DNA of 64,000 nt from Hyphomicrobium sp. (GTDB taxonomy: Bacteria; Pseudomonadota; Alphaproteobacteria; Rhizobiales; Hyphomicrobiaceae), in the NCBI GenBank assembly GCA_002928955.1, contig PERT01000012.1:1-64000 (forward strand). Direction: 5' to 3'. A program made the translations under genes and the position numbers. Positions 33,731-42,107 of the stretch are shown here, in pieces. Within the stretch, counting starts at the first letter, position 1. Each line of letters begins with the position of its first letter. The notes under the pieces are model-generated. The model was not told where the DNA came from, searched no databases, and saw only the letters and a list, made by a program, of their open reading frames with translations.

Positions 33731-35092
33731 ATGTCGCGTGCCCTGCCGGCGGCCCCGGTGCCGGTGACCTTCGTCATCCTGAGCTTCCTATGCCCGACAG
33801 AGCTGTCGCTCTACGTCGAAGGCTTGCGGCTGCCGCCTCACCGGGTCGCACTCATCATCCTGTTCCCTTTCGCCGTGTGGCGGCTGGTCAGCACTTCCGA
33901 TGTCCGCGTGCGCTTGTTCGACCTGCTGTTCGTAGCCTTCGGGGCGATGACCGTTGGCGTGTTCATTCATCATGCTGACGGACACGAGGGTTTGGTCTAC
34001 GGCGGCTCGCTCGCGCTTGAGAGTACCGGCGGCTACCTCGTTGCTCGCGCCTTCGTCCGCGATCTCGAGACATTTCTCGGTGCCTTGAAAGTGATGTTCG
34101 CGGCGATCGTCGTGGCGATGGTCATCGCCCTCCCGGAGACACTGCTCGGACAACTGTTCGTCCACGACTTCCTGGCCAGCGTCACCGGCTACGTGCACCC
34201 GACGGGTCTGGAAACCCGCATGGGCCTGACCCGTGCCTACGGCACCTTCGACCACCCGATCCACTACGGCACCTTCTGCGCGGCAATGCTTGCACTGTTC
34301 TGCTATGCCGATCGCCAATCGACATCGGCCCGAAAGCGGGCCGTGTTCCTGTTGTTCGCGACAATTCTTGGCCTGTCGTCGGCGCCGCTTCTGTGTCTCG
34401 GGCTGCAATGCGCGATGATCGTCTGGGAAAAGTCGACCCGCGCGGTGCCCTCGCGCACCACCTTGACTATGGCTGTGCTCACCGGGCTCTACATCGGAGC
34501 CTCGATGTTCTCGAACCGCTCGCCGATTGCCTTTATCGCAACGGGCATGACCTTCGACAGCTGGACCGGCTACTACCGGCTCCAGATCTGGGAGCACGGC
34601 ATGAACAACGTCTGGGCACATCCGTGGACCGGCATCGGGCTCGCCGAATGGGAGCGTCCGTGGTGGATGGTGTCATCGACTGTCGACGCGTTCTGGCTCG
34701 TCATCACCATGCGCCAGGGCATCCCGTCGTTCCTGGTGCTCGCGCTCGCCATTGTTCTCTTGGCGCGCGCCACGGTGAAGCGCGCCGGCCGGAGCCAGGA
34801 TCTTCGGCTGCGCAAGCTCATGATGGGATGGATGATGTCGCTGATCGCGATGTGCTTGATCGGCTGCACGGTTCACTACTGGAACGTGCTCAACGCCTAC
34901 TTCTTCTTCTTCCTTGGGCTTGCTGGCGCCTTGGCTGATCCGCGGCGGGCGGCCGCTCCAGCGATCGTCTCGGCCAGCCAGCGGCAGGCCCTCAGATCTC
35001 GGGGTTCAATCGGCCCCCGCGCGCCGCTTCCCGAAGGCGCGTTCTCTCACCCAGGCTTGCCATACGACCGGATGCTGCACGGCAGGCGCTGA
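33731..35092 (+). CDS. O-antigen ligase / polymerase-like membrane protein (Wzy candidate)
   Basis: A 453-residue membrane protein with about 10-12 helices and a large periplasmic loop. The loop region ends with GYYRLQIWEHGMNNVWAHP then TGIGLAEWERPWW, a pattern seen in the Wzy_C/O-antigen ligase family (an Arg and His near the loop are typical). In a Wzx/Wzy locus it is the natural candidate for the polymerase. The C-terminal 50 residues are basic and cytoplasmic. It lies 102 bases after the priming transferase gene. Confidence 0.8.
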   Translation: MSRALPAAPVPVTFVILSFLCPTELSLYVEGLRLPPHRVALIILFPFAVWRLVSTSDVRVRLFDLLFVAFGAMTVGVFIHHADGHEGLVYGGSLALESTGGYLVARAFVRDLETFLGALKVMFAAIVVAMVIALPETLLGQLFVHDFLASVTGYVHPTGLETRMGLTRAYGTFDHPIHYGTFCAAMLALFCYADRQSTSARKRAVFLLFATILGLSSAPLLCLGLQCAMIVWEKSTRAVPSRTTLTMAVLTGLYIGASMFSNRSPIAFIATGMTFDSWTGYYRLQIWEHGMNNVWAHPWTGIGLAEWERPWWMVSSTVDAFWLVITMRQGIPSFLVLALAIVLLARATVKRAGRSQDLRLRKLMMGWMMSLIAMCLIGCTVHYWNVLNAYFFFFLGLAGALADPRRAAAPAIVSASQRQALRSRGSIGPRAPLPEGAFSHPGLPYDRMLHGRR

Positions 35093-35125
35093 CGCCGGCA
35101 ATGGCGGGCCGGTCTTGGTTCGAAT

Positions 35126-36349
35126 TCAAGCCGCCGATTGCGCGGGAGCGGCCGCCGCCTCGTAGCGCAAGCCCAGATCGAGAATAGCGTCACGCACCAG
35201 GGTCGCTTTGGCGTCCCAGCTTTCCGGAGCGACGCGCTCCCGGGCAACCGCGACATCGAACGGTGTCGCCAGCGCAGCCTCGATCGCCGCCGCGAAGTCC
35301 TCGGCCCCATCCGCCACGCGCACCAGATCGCGCCAGCCGTCGAGGGCGGCAAAGTCTGTCGTGACCACGGGCCGGCCCACCGCGAGGTACTCCTTCAGCT
35401 TGATCGGGTTGCAAGCCTTGATCCAGTCGCTCTGGTTCCAAGGCATGATGAGCACGTCCATCGCCGCCATGTAGCGCGCCACCATCTCGTAGGGTTTGCG
35501 GCCGGTGAACTTCACGTTCGGAAGCGTGCACCAGCCCTCGGGAAGCGAGCAGCCTCCGATCATGACGAACTGCGCCTTGGGAAGGCGCGCGGCCACGGCG
35601 AGGAACAGCTCGGGATCGAAGGTGTGCGCGTCGATGCCGCCAATGAACCCCACGCGCGGACGCGGCAGGAAGCTGATGTCGCCGGGCCCCTTGCTCGGTC
35701 GGGCGCCTGCCGCACCACCCGCGGCAATGAACGCCTCGAGTTCCACGCCATGCGTGACCAGCAACTGACGCTTCACCTCGCCCGTTTCCTCGTGCATCAG
35801 ATGTGGTGCCGCATAGACGACGAGATCGGCTGCGCGCTTCAAATCCGCGATCTGGCGCGTGAGCACCACTGGATCGCCCTCGGGAAAGGCTTCGAAGCGA
35901 TCGGTGCGTTGCATCACCACGGCCGAGGCCTCGATCTCGCCAACCAGCGCCGCGCCGGCTGGGCAATGGACCCAAAGCACCGGGCGTCGCATACCGGCCC
36001 GCGCCGCCGCGTACCTGATCTGAGGCGCCAGCGCCCAGCCCGTCAGCTTCTGGCCGGTGCTGCCCGGAATCGACATCGGCGAGAAAACAAAGAAATTATT
36101 CTCGACGTTGACCACGCCGCGCGCGAGGCTTTTGAGCTTGCGCTGGATCCGCTCGGCGAACTGCTTGTCGCCGGTCACGCTCGGCATCCGCACTGCCAGA
36201 GAATTGACGAACAGAACCGGCATCTCGCGCGCCAGCCGCCGCATGATCTGGAAATCGAAATGGCCCCGGTTATGGTACCACCAGTCCTCGCCGCCGATAC
36301 AGATGATGCCATCGAATGACCTGATCTCGCCCACGTTCAGCTGGTCCAT
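35126..36349 (-). CDS. Glycosyltransferase family 1-like
   Basis: A 407-residue GT-B-type protein on the strand opposite to most of the locus. Visible features are the N-terminal ICIGGEDWWYHNRGHFDFQI, RPRVGFIGGIDAHTFDPELF in the linker, and the C-terminal donor region MPWNQSDWIKACNPIKLKEY followed by GRPVVTTDFAAL. The last matches the EX7E-like nucleotide-sugar site of this group, with Lys-Glu positions retained. Start candidates are ATG 36349 and 36355; GGGG lies eight bases before 36349. Donor and acceptor are unknown. Confidence 0.82.
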   Translation of the reverse strand: MDQLNVGEIRSFDGIICIGGEDWWYHNRGHFDFQIMRRLAREMPVLFVNSLAVRMPSVTGDKQFAERIQRKLKSLARGVVNVENNFFVFSPMSIPGSTGQKLTGWALAPQIRYAAARAGMRRPVLWVHCPAGAALVGEIEASAVVMQRTDRFEAFPEGDPVVLTRQIADLKRAADLVVYAAPHLMHEETGEVKRQLLVTHGVELEAFIAAGGAAGARPSKGPGDISFLPRPRVGFIGGIDAHTFDPELFLAVAARLPKAQFVMIGGCSLPEGWCTLPNVKFTGRKPYEMVARYMAAMDVLIMPWNQSDWIKACNPIKLKEYLAVGRPVVTTDFAALDGWRDLVRVADGAEDFAAAIEAALATPFDVAVARERVAPESWDAKATLVRDAILDLGLRYEAAAAPAQSAA

Positions 36350-36563
36350 CGCCATCCCCAAGATCGAAAACAACACCGCGCCGCCCGCCCCGGCCGATGG
36401 TGCCCGATCATGACCTTCCGGCGTTAAGCATTCATTGATCCATGCCGCCTCTTAACGGCGGATTAGCCGCTGGCAACTAAGCTTTGTCTCGATCCCTGTC
36501 GGCGTTGGCCAATCCAGCGTTTCGATGCGCGAACTAGAATCCAGAAACACTCAAGAGACGTGC

Positions 36564-37574
36564 ATGAGCCGGACCCAGCCGATCGACGTCTCTATTCTGA
36601 TCGTTAGCTTCAATACGCGCGAGCTGACCCTCGAAGCCCTGCGCTCCATCCGGCGCGAGACACGCGGTGTCGCGTACGAAGTGATCGTCGTCGACAACGC
36701 GTCGGGCGATGGCTCGGCCATGGCCATCGCTGCCGAGTTCCCCGACGTCCGTCTGCTCGCCCGTGCCGACAACATCGGCTTTGCCCGCGCCAACAACCTG
36801 GCTGCTCGTGAGGCTCGCGGCAAATTCATCTTGCTTCTCAATCCCGACACCGTCGTTCTCGACCGCGCCATCGATCGGCTCCATGCCTTCGCGCTGCGCC
36901 GGCCTGAGGCGCGGATCTGGGGTGGTCGCACACTCTTTGCCGATGGCAGCTTGAACGCTGCCTCCTGCTGGGGACGGATGACGCTTTGGAACCTCGCCTG
37001 TCGGGCGACGGGTCTCGCGGCCGTTTTTCGCACCGCCGAAGTCTCCAACGGCGAGGCCTACGGCGGTTGGCTGCGAGACACTGAACGCGCGGTCGATATC
37101 GTATCGGGCTGCTTTCTGATGATTGAGGGCAGTTTCTGGCGCGAACTTGACGGCTTCGACCCGCTCTTCTTCATGTACGGCGAGGAGGCCGATCTCTGCC
37201 TTCGGGCCAAAGCCCTCGGCGCCAGACCCGCCGTCACGCCCGAGGCCACTATAGTCCACATCGGCGGTGCGTCGGAAAGCGCGCGCACCAGAAAAATGAT
37301 CAAGCTTCTGTCTGCGAAAGCAACCTTGATCCAGAGGCACTTCCATCCGCTTGTCCGCACCTTCGGGCTCACGCTGCTGGCCGCTTGGCCGGCATCCCGC
37401 TTGTTCGCGACCAGCCTTCTGGCATCATGCACCGGCCGCGACGGCGATCGCGCCGCCGCCCGCACGTGGGGTGAAATCTGGACCGCGCGCTCGGTCTGGA
37501 TCGCGGGCTACAGCCCACCTGCCGAAATTGAACGCCCCCCCATCTCTGTCTCGTCCGCGACACCCCTCCACTGA
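36564..37574 (+). CDS. Glycosyltransferase family 2
   Basis: A 336-residue GT-A enzyme, rhamnosyltransferase-like. SILIVSFNTRELTLEALRSI opens the fold, the nucleotide-binding Asp is in VVDNASGDGS, and the DXD equivalent is in LLNPDTVV. The acceptor-side motif is DGFDPLFFMYGEEADLCLRA with an ED-type pair. A C-terminal hydrophobic stretch (FGLTLLAAWPASRLFATSLL) may bind the membrane. The ATG at 36564 is preceded by AAGAGACG. It is 21 bases from the next gene in the same direction. Confidence 0.9.
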   Translation: MSRTQPIDVSILIVSFNTRELTLEALRSIRRETRGVAYEVIVVDNASGDGSAMAIAAEFPDVRLLARADNIGFARANNLAAREARGKFILLLNPDTVVLDRAIDRLHAFALRRPEARIWGGRTLFADGSLNAASCWGRMTLWNLACRATGLAAVFRTAEVSNGEAYGGWLRDTERAVDIVSGCFLMIEGSFWRELDGFDPLFFMYGEEADLCLRAKALGARPAVTPEATIVHIGGASESARTRKMIKLLSAKATLIQRHFHPLVRTFGLTLLAAWPASRLFATSLLASCTGRDGDRAAARTWGEIWTARSVWIAGYSPPAEIERPPISVSSATPLH

Positions 37575-37595
37575 TCCGAAACCGAAGGCCAAGTC

Positions 37596-38459
37596 ATGCC
37601 GCGCACCATCGAGCACCCGCAGGCGCTGAAGCCACCGGTCCTTCATTGGCCCGAGGGCCAGACCACGGCCACCGAGGACGTCCGCTTCTCGATCGGCACC
37701 CTTGTCAATGATCGCACCCAGTACGACCAGATGCGTTCGTCGTTCAAGGCCGGCGGCTTCGACAGCCCGTTGTGCGAGTTCTTCTTCATCGACAACACCG
37801 GCACCGAGCAGGTCTGCGCCTATCGCGGCTTGAATGCCATGCTCAACGCGGCCCGCGGCCGCCATGTAATCCTTTGCCATCAGGATGTGCGGCTGCTGAC
37901 CGATACCCGCGACGTTCTCGTGAGCCGGCTGGCCGCACTCGATCTGCTCGATCCGTCGTGGGCGCTGGCAGGAAACGCCGGCGGCATCAGCCCGGGCACG
38001 CTCGCCATCCGCATCACCGACCCGCACGGCGGCAACCAGCACGTCGGCCAACTCCCCGCGCGCGCCATGAGCCTGGACGAGAACTTCATAGTCGTCCGCC
38101 GCGATACCCGCGTAGGGTTTTCAAACGATCTGTCGGGCTTCCATTTCTACGGCGCCGACATCTGCCTCAACGCCGACATCATGGGCTACAGCGCCTATGT
38201 CATCGATTTCCATCTCGTTCACCTGTCGGCCGGCAAGAAGAACCTCGCCTTCGAGGAAATGGAGGCTCGCTTCCGCACCAAGTGGTCGCGGGCCCTCGCC
38301 CCGCGCTGGATGCAGACGACGTGCAGCCTGCTCCGGCTGGCTGGCGACACCCTCGGGCAAATCACGGGACGCCTCACCGAGACGCCCTACCGCAAACTGT
38401 CCCGCCACCTGCCCACCGCAGCCGGTTGGAAAAAGCCTGAGACGGAGACTGCGGGATGA
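37596..38459 (+). CDS. Glycosyltransferase-like protein (StrF-type, GT-A fold)
   Basis: A 287-residue protein with the pattern of the Glyco_tranf_2_5/StrF group: EFFFIDNTGTEQVCAYRGLN, then ARGRHVILCHQDVRLL, where the CHQDV segment stands in for a DXD motif, and GFHFYGADICLNADIMGYSA, followed by a VIDFHLVHLSAGKK metal-site-like His pattern. The last 60 residues are basic with a possible amphipathic helix. Its stop overlaps the flippase start by four bases (ATGA). Probably adds or modifies a sugar; the activity is inferred. Confidence 0.78.
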   Translation: MPRTIEHPQALKPPVLHWPEGQTTATEDVRFSIGTLVNDRTQYDQMRSSFKAGGFDSPLCEFFFIDNTGTEQVCAYRGLNAMLNAARGRHVILCHQDVRLLTDTRDVLVSRLAALDLLDPSWALAGNAGGISPGTLAIRITDPHGGNQHVGQLPARAMSLDENFIVVRRDTRVGFSNDLSGFHFYGADICLNADIMGYSAYVIDFHLVHLSAGKKNLAFEEMEARFRTKWSRALAPRWMQTTCSLLRLAGDTLGQITGRLTETPYRKLSRHLPTAAGWKKPETETAG

Positions 38460-40003
38460 CCGCAGGCAGCAGCAGCCGCATCGGCGAGGCTGGCGGCGCG
38501 ATCCCGTCCGACCACGATGCGGCGTCACCGGCCGGCAATCTCTCAAGCTGTGTGACCCAGCGCCTGGCCCGGCGGCTGACCAACCAAGGCGCGCTGCTGT
38601 TCCTCGGCTATGCGAGCGCGCAGGGCTTCTCGTTCATGCGCAATGCGTTGATCGGTCACGGACTGTCGAAAGGCGACTTCGGTATCGCGGCCACCATCAC
38701 GCTCACTTTGCAATTGATGGAGACGCTGGGTGACCTCGGCACCGACCGCTTGATCGTGCAGGCGGTCGACGGTGATGCCGAGCCCTTCGTCGCCAACGCG
38801 CATGCGGTGAACCTCGCTCGCGGCGCACTGACGGCTGCCCTGCTCTATTTCAGTGCCGGCCCGATTGCCGCGTTCTTCGGCATTCCCGACATCGCATGGG
38901 CGCTGGAAATCGCAGCCCTCGTGCCGCTCATCAGAGGCTTCCTGCATCTCGATTGCCGGCGGGCCCAACGCCGCCTCGACAACCGCCCGCAATTGCTGAT
39001 CGAGGTTCTGCCGCAGGCTGCAACACTCGCGGCCACGTTGCCGCTGATCATGTGGTCCGGCGGCTATGCGGTGGCCGTGTGGCTGGCGCTGCTGCAGGCC
39101 ACAGCCATGGTCATGCTCTCGCATGTTTTGGCCGAGCGGCCCTATCGGCTCGTCTTCGACCTGGCTGTCATCGGTCGCTTCGTGCGCTTCGGCTGGCCGA
39201 TCTGGCTCAGTGCGTTCCCGCTGATCGCCGTCTACCAGGGCGACCGCATCGTCATTGCGCGATTCGCCGGCATGGAAGATCTGGCCGCCTTCTCGGCCGC
39301 CTTCATGATCACGATGGTGCCGGGGCTGATCGCTGCCAAAGTCGGCCATGCGCTCATGTTGCCCGTGCTGAGCGGCGCCCGCGGCGTAACAGACGTCTTC
39401 GAGCGCCGGTTCGCGCGTCTCAGCGAAGTGACCGCCTTGGCGACGTCGCTATACCTTCTGCTCTTCCTGGCGGCGGGCGGAGCGATTCTGCCGCTGGCGT
39501 TCGGAGACAACTACACCGGCCTCGGCCCTGTCGTTGCCTGGCTCGCCGTGATGTGGGGTTTTCGCATGATGCAGGCGGTCCCCGGAATGGCGCTGATGGC
39601 GCTCGGCCAGACGCGGCCGCTGCTCGTCGCGGGCATGATCCGCGCGTCCGCGCTGATCCTCACTCTGGCCGCAGCGATCCAAGGCCTCGGCCTCGCCTCG
39701 ATCGCAGCCTGTGGCGTCTTAGGCGAATTGGCCTCGTTGGTCTACGTCGCGTGGCGTCTCGACCGCGCGCAGCCGAGCCTGATGCAGGTGTTCCTCATCC
39801 GAGTTGCCGCGCTGGCGCCGGCCGTCGTGCTGGGCGTGATGTGCGCGGCACTCTTTACGCCGAAGCTCGGCATCGTCGCACCGGTCGCCGCCGCGGCTTT
39901 GGCTGGAGCGATCCTCACCCAGCTCACGGGATGGGTCGCGCCAGAACTCTATCGCTCCGTGCTCGACGCGAGACTGGGGCACGCGCAGTCCACGCGACAT
40001 TGA
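38456..40003 (+). CDS. Polysaccharide flippase (Wzx-like, MOP superfamily)
   Basis: A 515-residue membrane protein with about 12-14 helices. It starts with a 40-residue soluble part; GALLFLGYASAQGFSFMRNA then LSKGDFGIAATITLTLQLME is the typical first-helix region of Polysacc_synt proteins. VYQGDRIVIARFAGMEDLAA is the hallmark loop (GDR, then G-x-x-x-x-A). It moves lipid-linked repeat units to the periplasm for polymerisation. Translation is coupled to the preceding glycosyltransferase gene. Confidence 0.9.
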   Translation: MTAGSSSRIGEAGGAIPSDHDAASPAGNLSSCVTQRLARRLTNQGALLFLGYASAQGFSFMRNALIGHGLSKGDFGIAATITLTLQLMETLGDLGTDRLIVQAVDGDAEPFVANAHAVNLARGALTAALLYFSAGPIAAFFGIPDIAWALEIAALVPLIRGFLHLDCRRAQRRLDNRPQLLIEVLPQAATLAATLPLIMWSGGYAVAVWLALLQATAMVMLSHVLAERPYRLVFDLAVIGRFVRFGWPIWLSAFPLIAVYQGDRIVIARFAGMEDLAAFSAAFMITMVPGLIAAKVGHALMLPVLSGARGVTDVFERRFARLSEVTALATSLYLLLFLAAGGAILPLAFGDNYTGLGPVVAWLAVMWGFRMMQAVPGMALMALGQTRPLLVAGMIRASALILTLAAAIQGLGLASIAACGVLGELASLVYVAWRLDRAQPSLMQVFLIRVAALAPAVVLGVMCAALFTPKLGIVAPVAAAALAGAILTQLTGWVAPELYRSVLDARLGHAQSTRH

Positions 40004-40105
40004 AGCGCATTGCCGTTACGGGCGGGCAACCTCCCACCAAAGACGGATCATCGCCTCGTGTCGTCGAGACCGTTCCACGCGACAGATCGAATTCGCCAGC
40101 ATCGA

Positions 40106-41341
40106 CTACTTGGATAGTGCCGCGGCCGTCGTCGCTCCGACCGGCTTCCGGCCGGCGAGCGCCAGGTCATAGGCGGCGAGCAGCCGGTGGCGCTCGGTGT
40201 CCCAGCGCAAAAGTGCCTTGGCTCGTGCCTGACCCCGCGCGGCGAGTTCCGCATGGAGCGCTTGGTCGTCAAGCAAGGACGCCAGGTTGCGCGCCAGGTC
40301 GCGGGGGCAATTGTCTTTCGCATAAAGGGATGCGTCGCCTGCGATTTTCCGCCCTTCGACGAGATCGAACTGTACGAACGGCACGCCGAGCGTCATGTAC
40401 TCGAAGTGCTTGTTCATCGATATTTTGTCGTTGTAGCCGTTTTTCGGGTCGGGGATCGCGCCCACATCGAACGCCGAGAACGAGGCCAGCAGCGGCTGGC
40501 CCGATTGGAAGCCCGTGAACGTCACGTAGCACTCTAGTTTCCGTTCGGCGGCGAGGCGCTGCAGGTGGGGCAGCTCCGTGCCGGAGCCCACGATCGCGCA
40601 CTGGATGTCGCGGCGGCCCTGCCTGTGAACCAGATCCGCCATGGCCTCGATCAAGAGATCGACGCCGTCCTGGTTGCCCATTATGCCGACATAGCCGATC
40701 AGATGCTTGCGCCCGTTCTTGAGCGCGGCATTCGGCGCCGTCCGCTTGAAGCGCGTCAAGTCCGGGATAGAGCGCACGACAAACACGCGGTCGGGGTCCA
40801 TGCCGCCGCGGCTGATGGCGATCGAGCGGAACGTCTCGTTGGTGGCGATCGATACATCTGCCGTCTTGAACGTCATCCGCTCCAGCCCGAGCAGCAAGGA
40901 ATGAATCAGGCCTCGGCGGCCGAACTTTACTTCGAACAGCTCAGGGTTGATATCGTGATGATCGAAGACGAACGGCTTGCCGAACAAATGCTTCCAGAAG
41001 CCGGCGACCAGAAAAATGAGGTCTGGAGGGTTGCAGGCCTGGATTACGTCGAACCCGACCTTGAAATAGGCACGGATCGAGAGCACGAATTCCCAGAACA
41101 ACGCGCACGAGTATTCGAGCGCGTACCCGAGCGCGCCGTCTGCCTCGAACGGGAGCGGATGGCGGAAGACATGGATGCCCTCAAGCACCTCGTAGGAGGC
41201 CGTGTACTTGCCGCCGCGCGGGCAGATGACAGATACCGTGTAGCCGGCCTCGCGAAGCGTGCGCGCTTCCTGCCAGACCCGGCGATCGAGCGGAACGGTC
41301 AAGTTCTCGACAATGATAAGAACGCTCGGAGACTTAGACAC
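40106..41341 (-). CDS. Glycosyltransferase family 4
   Basis: A 411-residue GT-B glycosyltransferase. The N-terminal domain has VENLTVPLDRRVWQEARTLR, shared with the WbuB-like group, and FDHHDINPELFEVKFG. The C-terminal domain starts LIGYVGIMGNQDGVDLLIEA and carries the donor-binding stretch MNKHFEYMTLGVPFVQFDL, with the final Glu of the EX7E-type motif altered. The GTG at 41341 is preferred: GGGAG lies eight bases upstream. It is convergent with the flippase gene, 102 bases away. Confidence 0.88.
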   Translation of the reverse strand: MSKSPSVLIIVENLTVPLDRRVWQEARTLREAGYTVSVICPRGGKYTASYEVLEGIHVFRHPLPFEADGALGYALEYSCALFWEFVLSIRAYFKVGFDVIQACNPPDLIFLVAGFWKHLFGKPFVFDHHDINPELFEVKFGRRGLIHSLLLGLERMTFKTADVSIATNETFRSIAISRGGMDPDRVFVVRSIPDLTRFKRTAPNAALKNGRKHLIGYVGIMGNQDGVDLLIEAMADLVHRQGRRDIQCAIVGSGTELPHLQRLAAERKLECYVTFTGFQSGQPLLASFSAFDVGAIPDPKNGYNDKISMNKHFEYMTLGVPFVQFDLVEGRKIAGDASLYAKDNCPRDLARNLASLLDDQALHAELAARGQARAKALLRWDTERHRLLAAYDLALAGRKPVGATTAAALSK

Positions 41342-41454
41342 GCGCAACACTCCCGAGACGTGCGATCTGACCCCCACGGTCCGCACGAACCAGGGTTGAG
41401 TTTCGGCGGAACAGGTAAAAAAAGCTTTCGTCGGCCGTGGCGATGAACGCCTGC

Positions 41455-41486
41455 GGTTACCTCCCGAGACAGAATGTGAGGTAACC
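41455..41486. promoter_or_regulatory. Perfect 9-bp inverted repeat, candidate operator
   Basis: GGTTACCTC (41455-41463) and GAGGTAACC (41478-41486) are exact reverse complements with a 14-base spacer. It lies between two divergent genes (the GT4 gene and the small gene at 41588) and no T-run follows on either strand, so a dimeric regulator site is more likely than a terminator. Confidence 0.5.
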
Positions 41487-41587
41487 GGAAAGGCGACTTG
41501 CGAAGCGGCCCAATTCTTGCGATCTACTCAACGAGACGCTGTTAAGCAGTCCTTAAGGATGTGTATCCTGCGTGGAGTTTGAGGCTC

Positions 41588-41812
41588 ATGTTCCGCATTC
41601 CCCGATCCCAGCCGTGGCCTCCGGCCATTGATTTATCAACTGTCCGTGAGACCCTGCTCTACATGCACGATGACATGAAGCGTGTACCGGGGCTCGAAGC
41701 CGTCACCAAGGCCATCGAGACCACGCTGACAGAGATCGAAAGTGCTGAGAAGAAGTCGAAACCGGTCAAGTTGTCGCCAATGACAGCTCGATTCCTACCC
41801 TTCCGCCGCTGA
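41588..41812 (+). CDS. Small hypothetical protein
   Basis: A 74-residue soluble protein. It starts with a Pro/Trp-rich segment (RSQPWPPAIDLSTVRETLLY), then a helical part rich in Lys and Glu, and a basic end. GAGG lies five bases before the ATG at 41588. It is preceded by the inverted repeat at 41455 and by an AT-richer stretch (about 41535-41575) that could hold a promoter. Family not recognised. Confidence 0.6.
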   Translation: MFRIPRSQPWPPAIDLSTVRETLLYMHDDMKRVPGLEAVTKAIETTLTEIESAEKKSKPVKLSPMTARFLPFRR

Positions 41813-42107
41813 CCCGCTGGCCTGATCCCCAGGCCAGCACGGACCGTTTCACATCGGCGCGACCGACTTTGAAACTTGGTGTGCATTGTCGAGCGCTTCC
41901 AGCTTTTCCCCTGCCTGCACCGCTTGCTCAGCCCCGCGCGCACCCCACTCCCGCGGCAGCGGGTTCGTATGTTGATTTGAAGCACGTGAGCTGCAATCAC
42001 GCGGCCATGGCGCAAATGGCCCTCGGACCGGGTAACGGCTTGAAACGGTCGCGTGGCATCGATACGTATCAACTCCCTTTTCCCAGCTGAAGCGAGACCT
42101 CGCCGCC

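Noticed and set aside
38896-40518. 540-residue plus-strand frame overlapping the flippase and glycosyltransferase genes
   Set aside because: Arg/Ala-rich translation with no domain; both overlapped genes are clear families.
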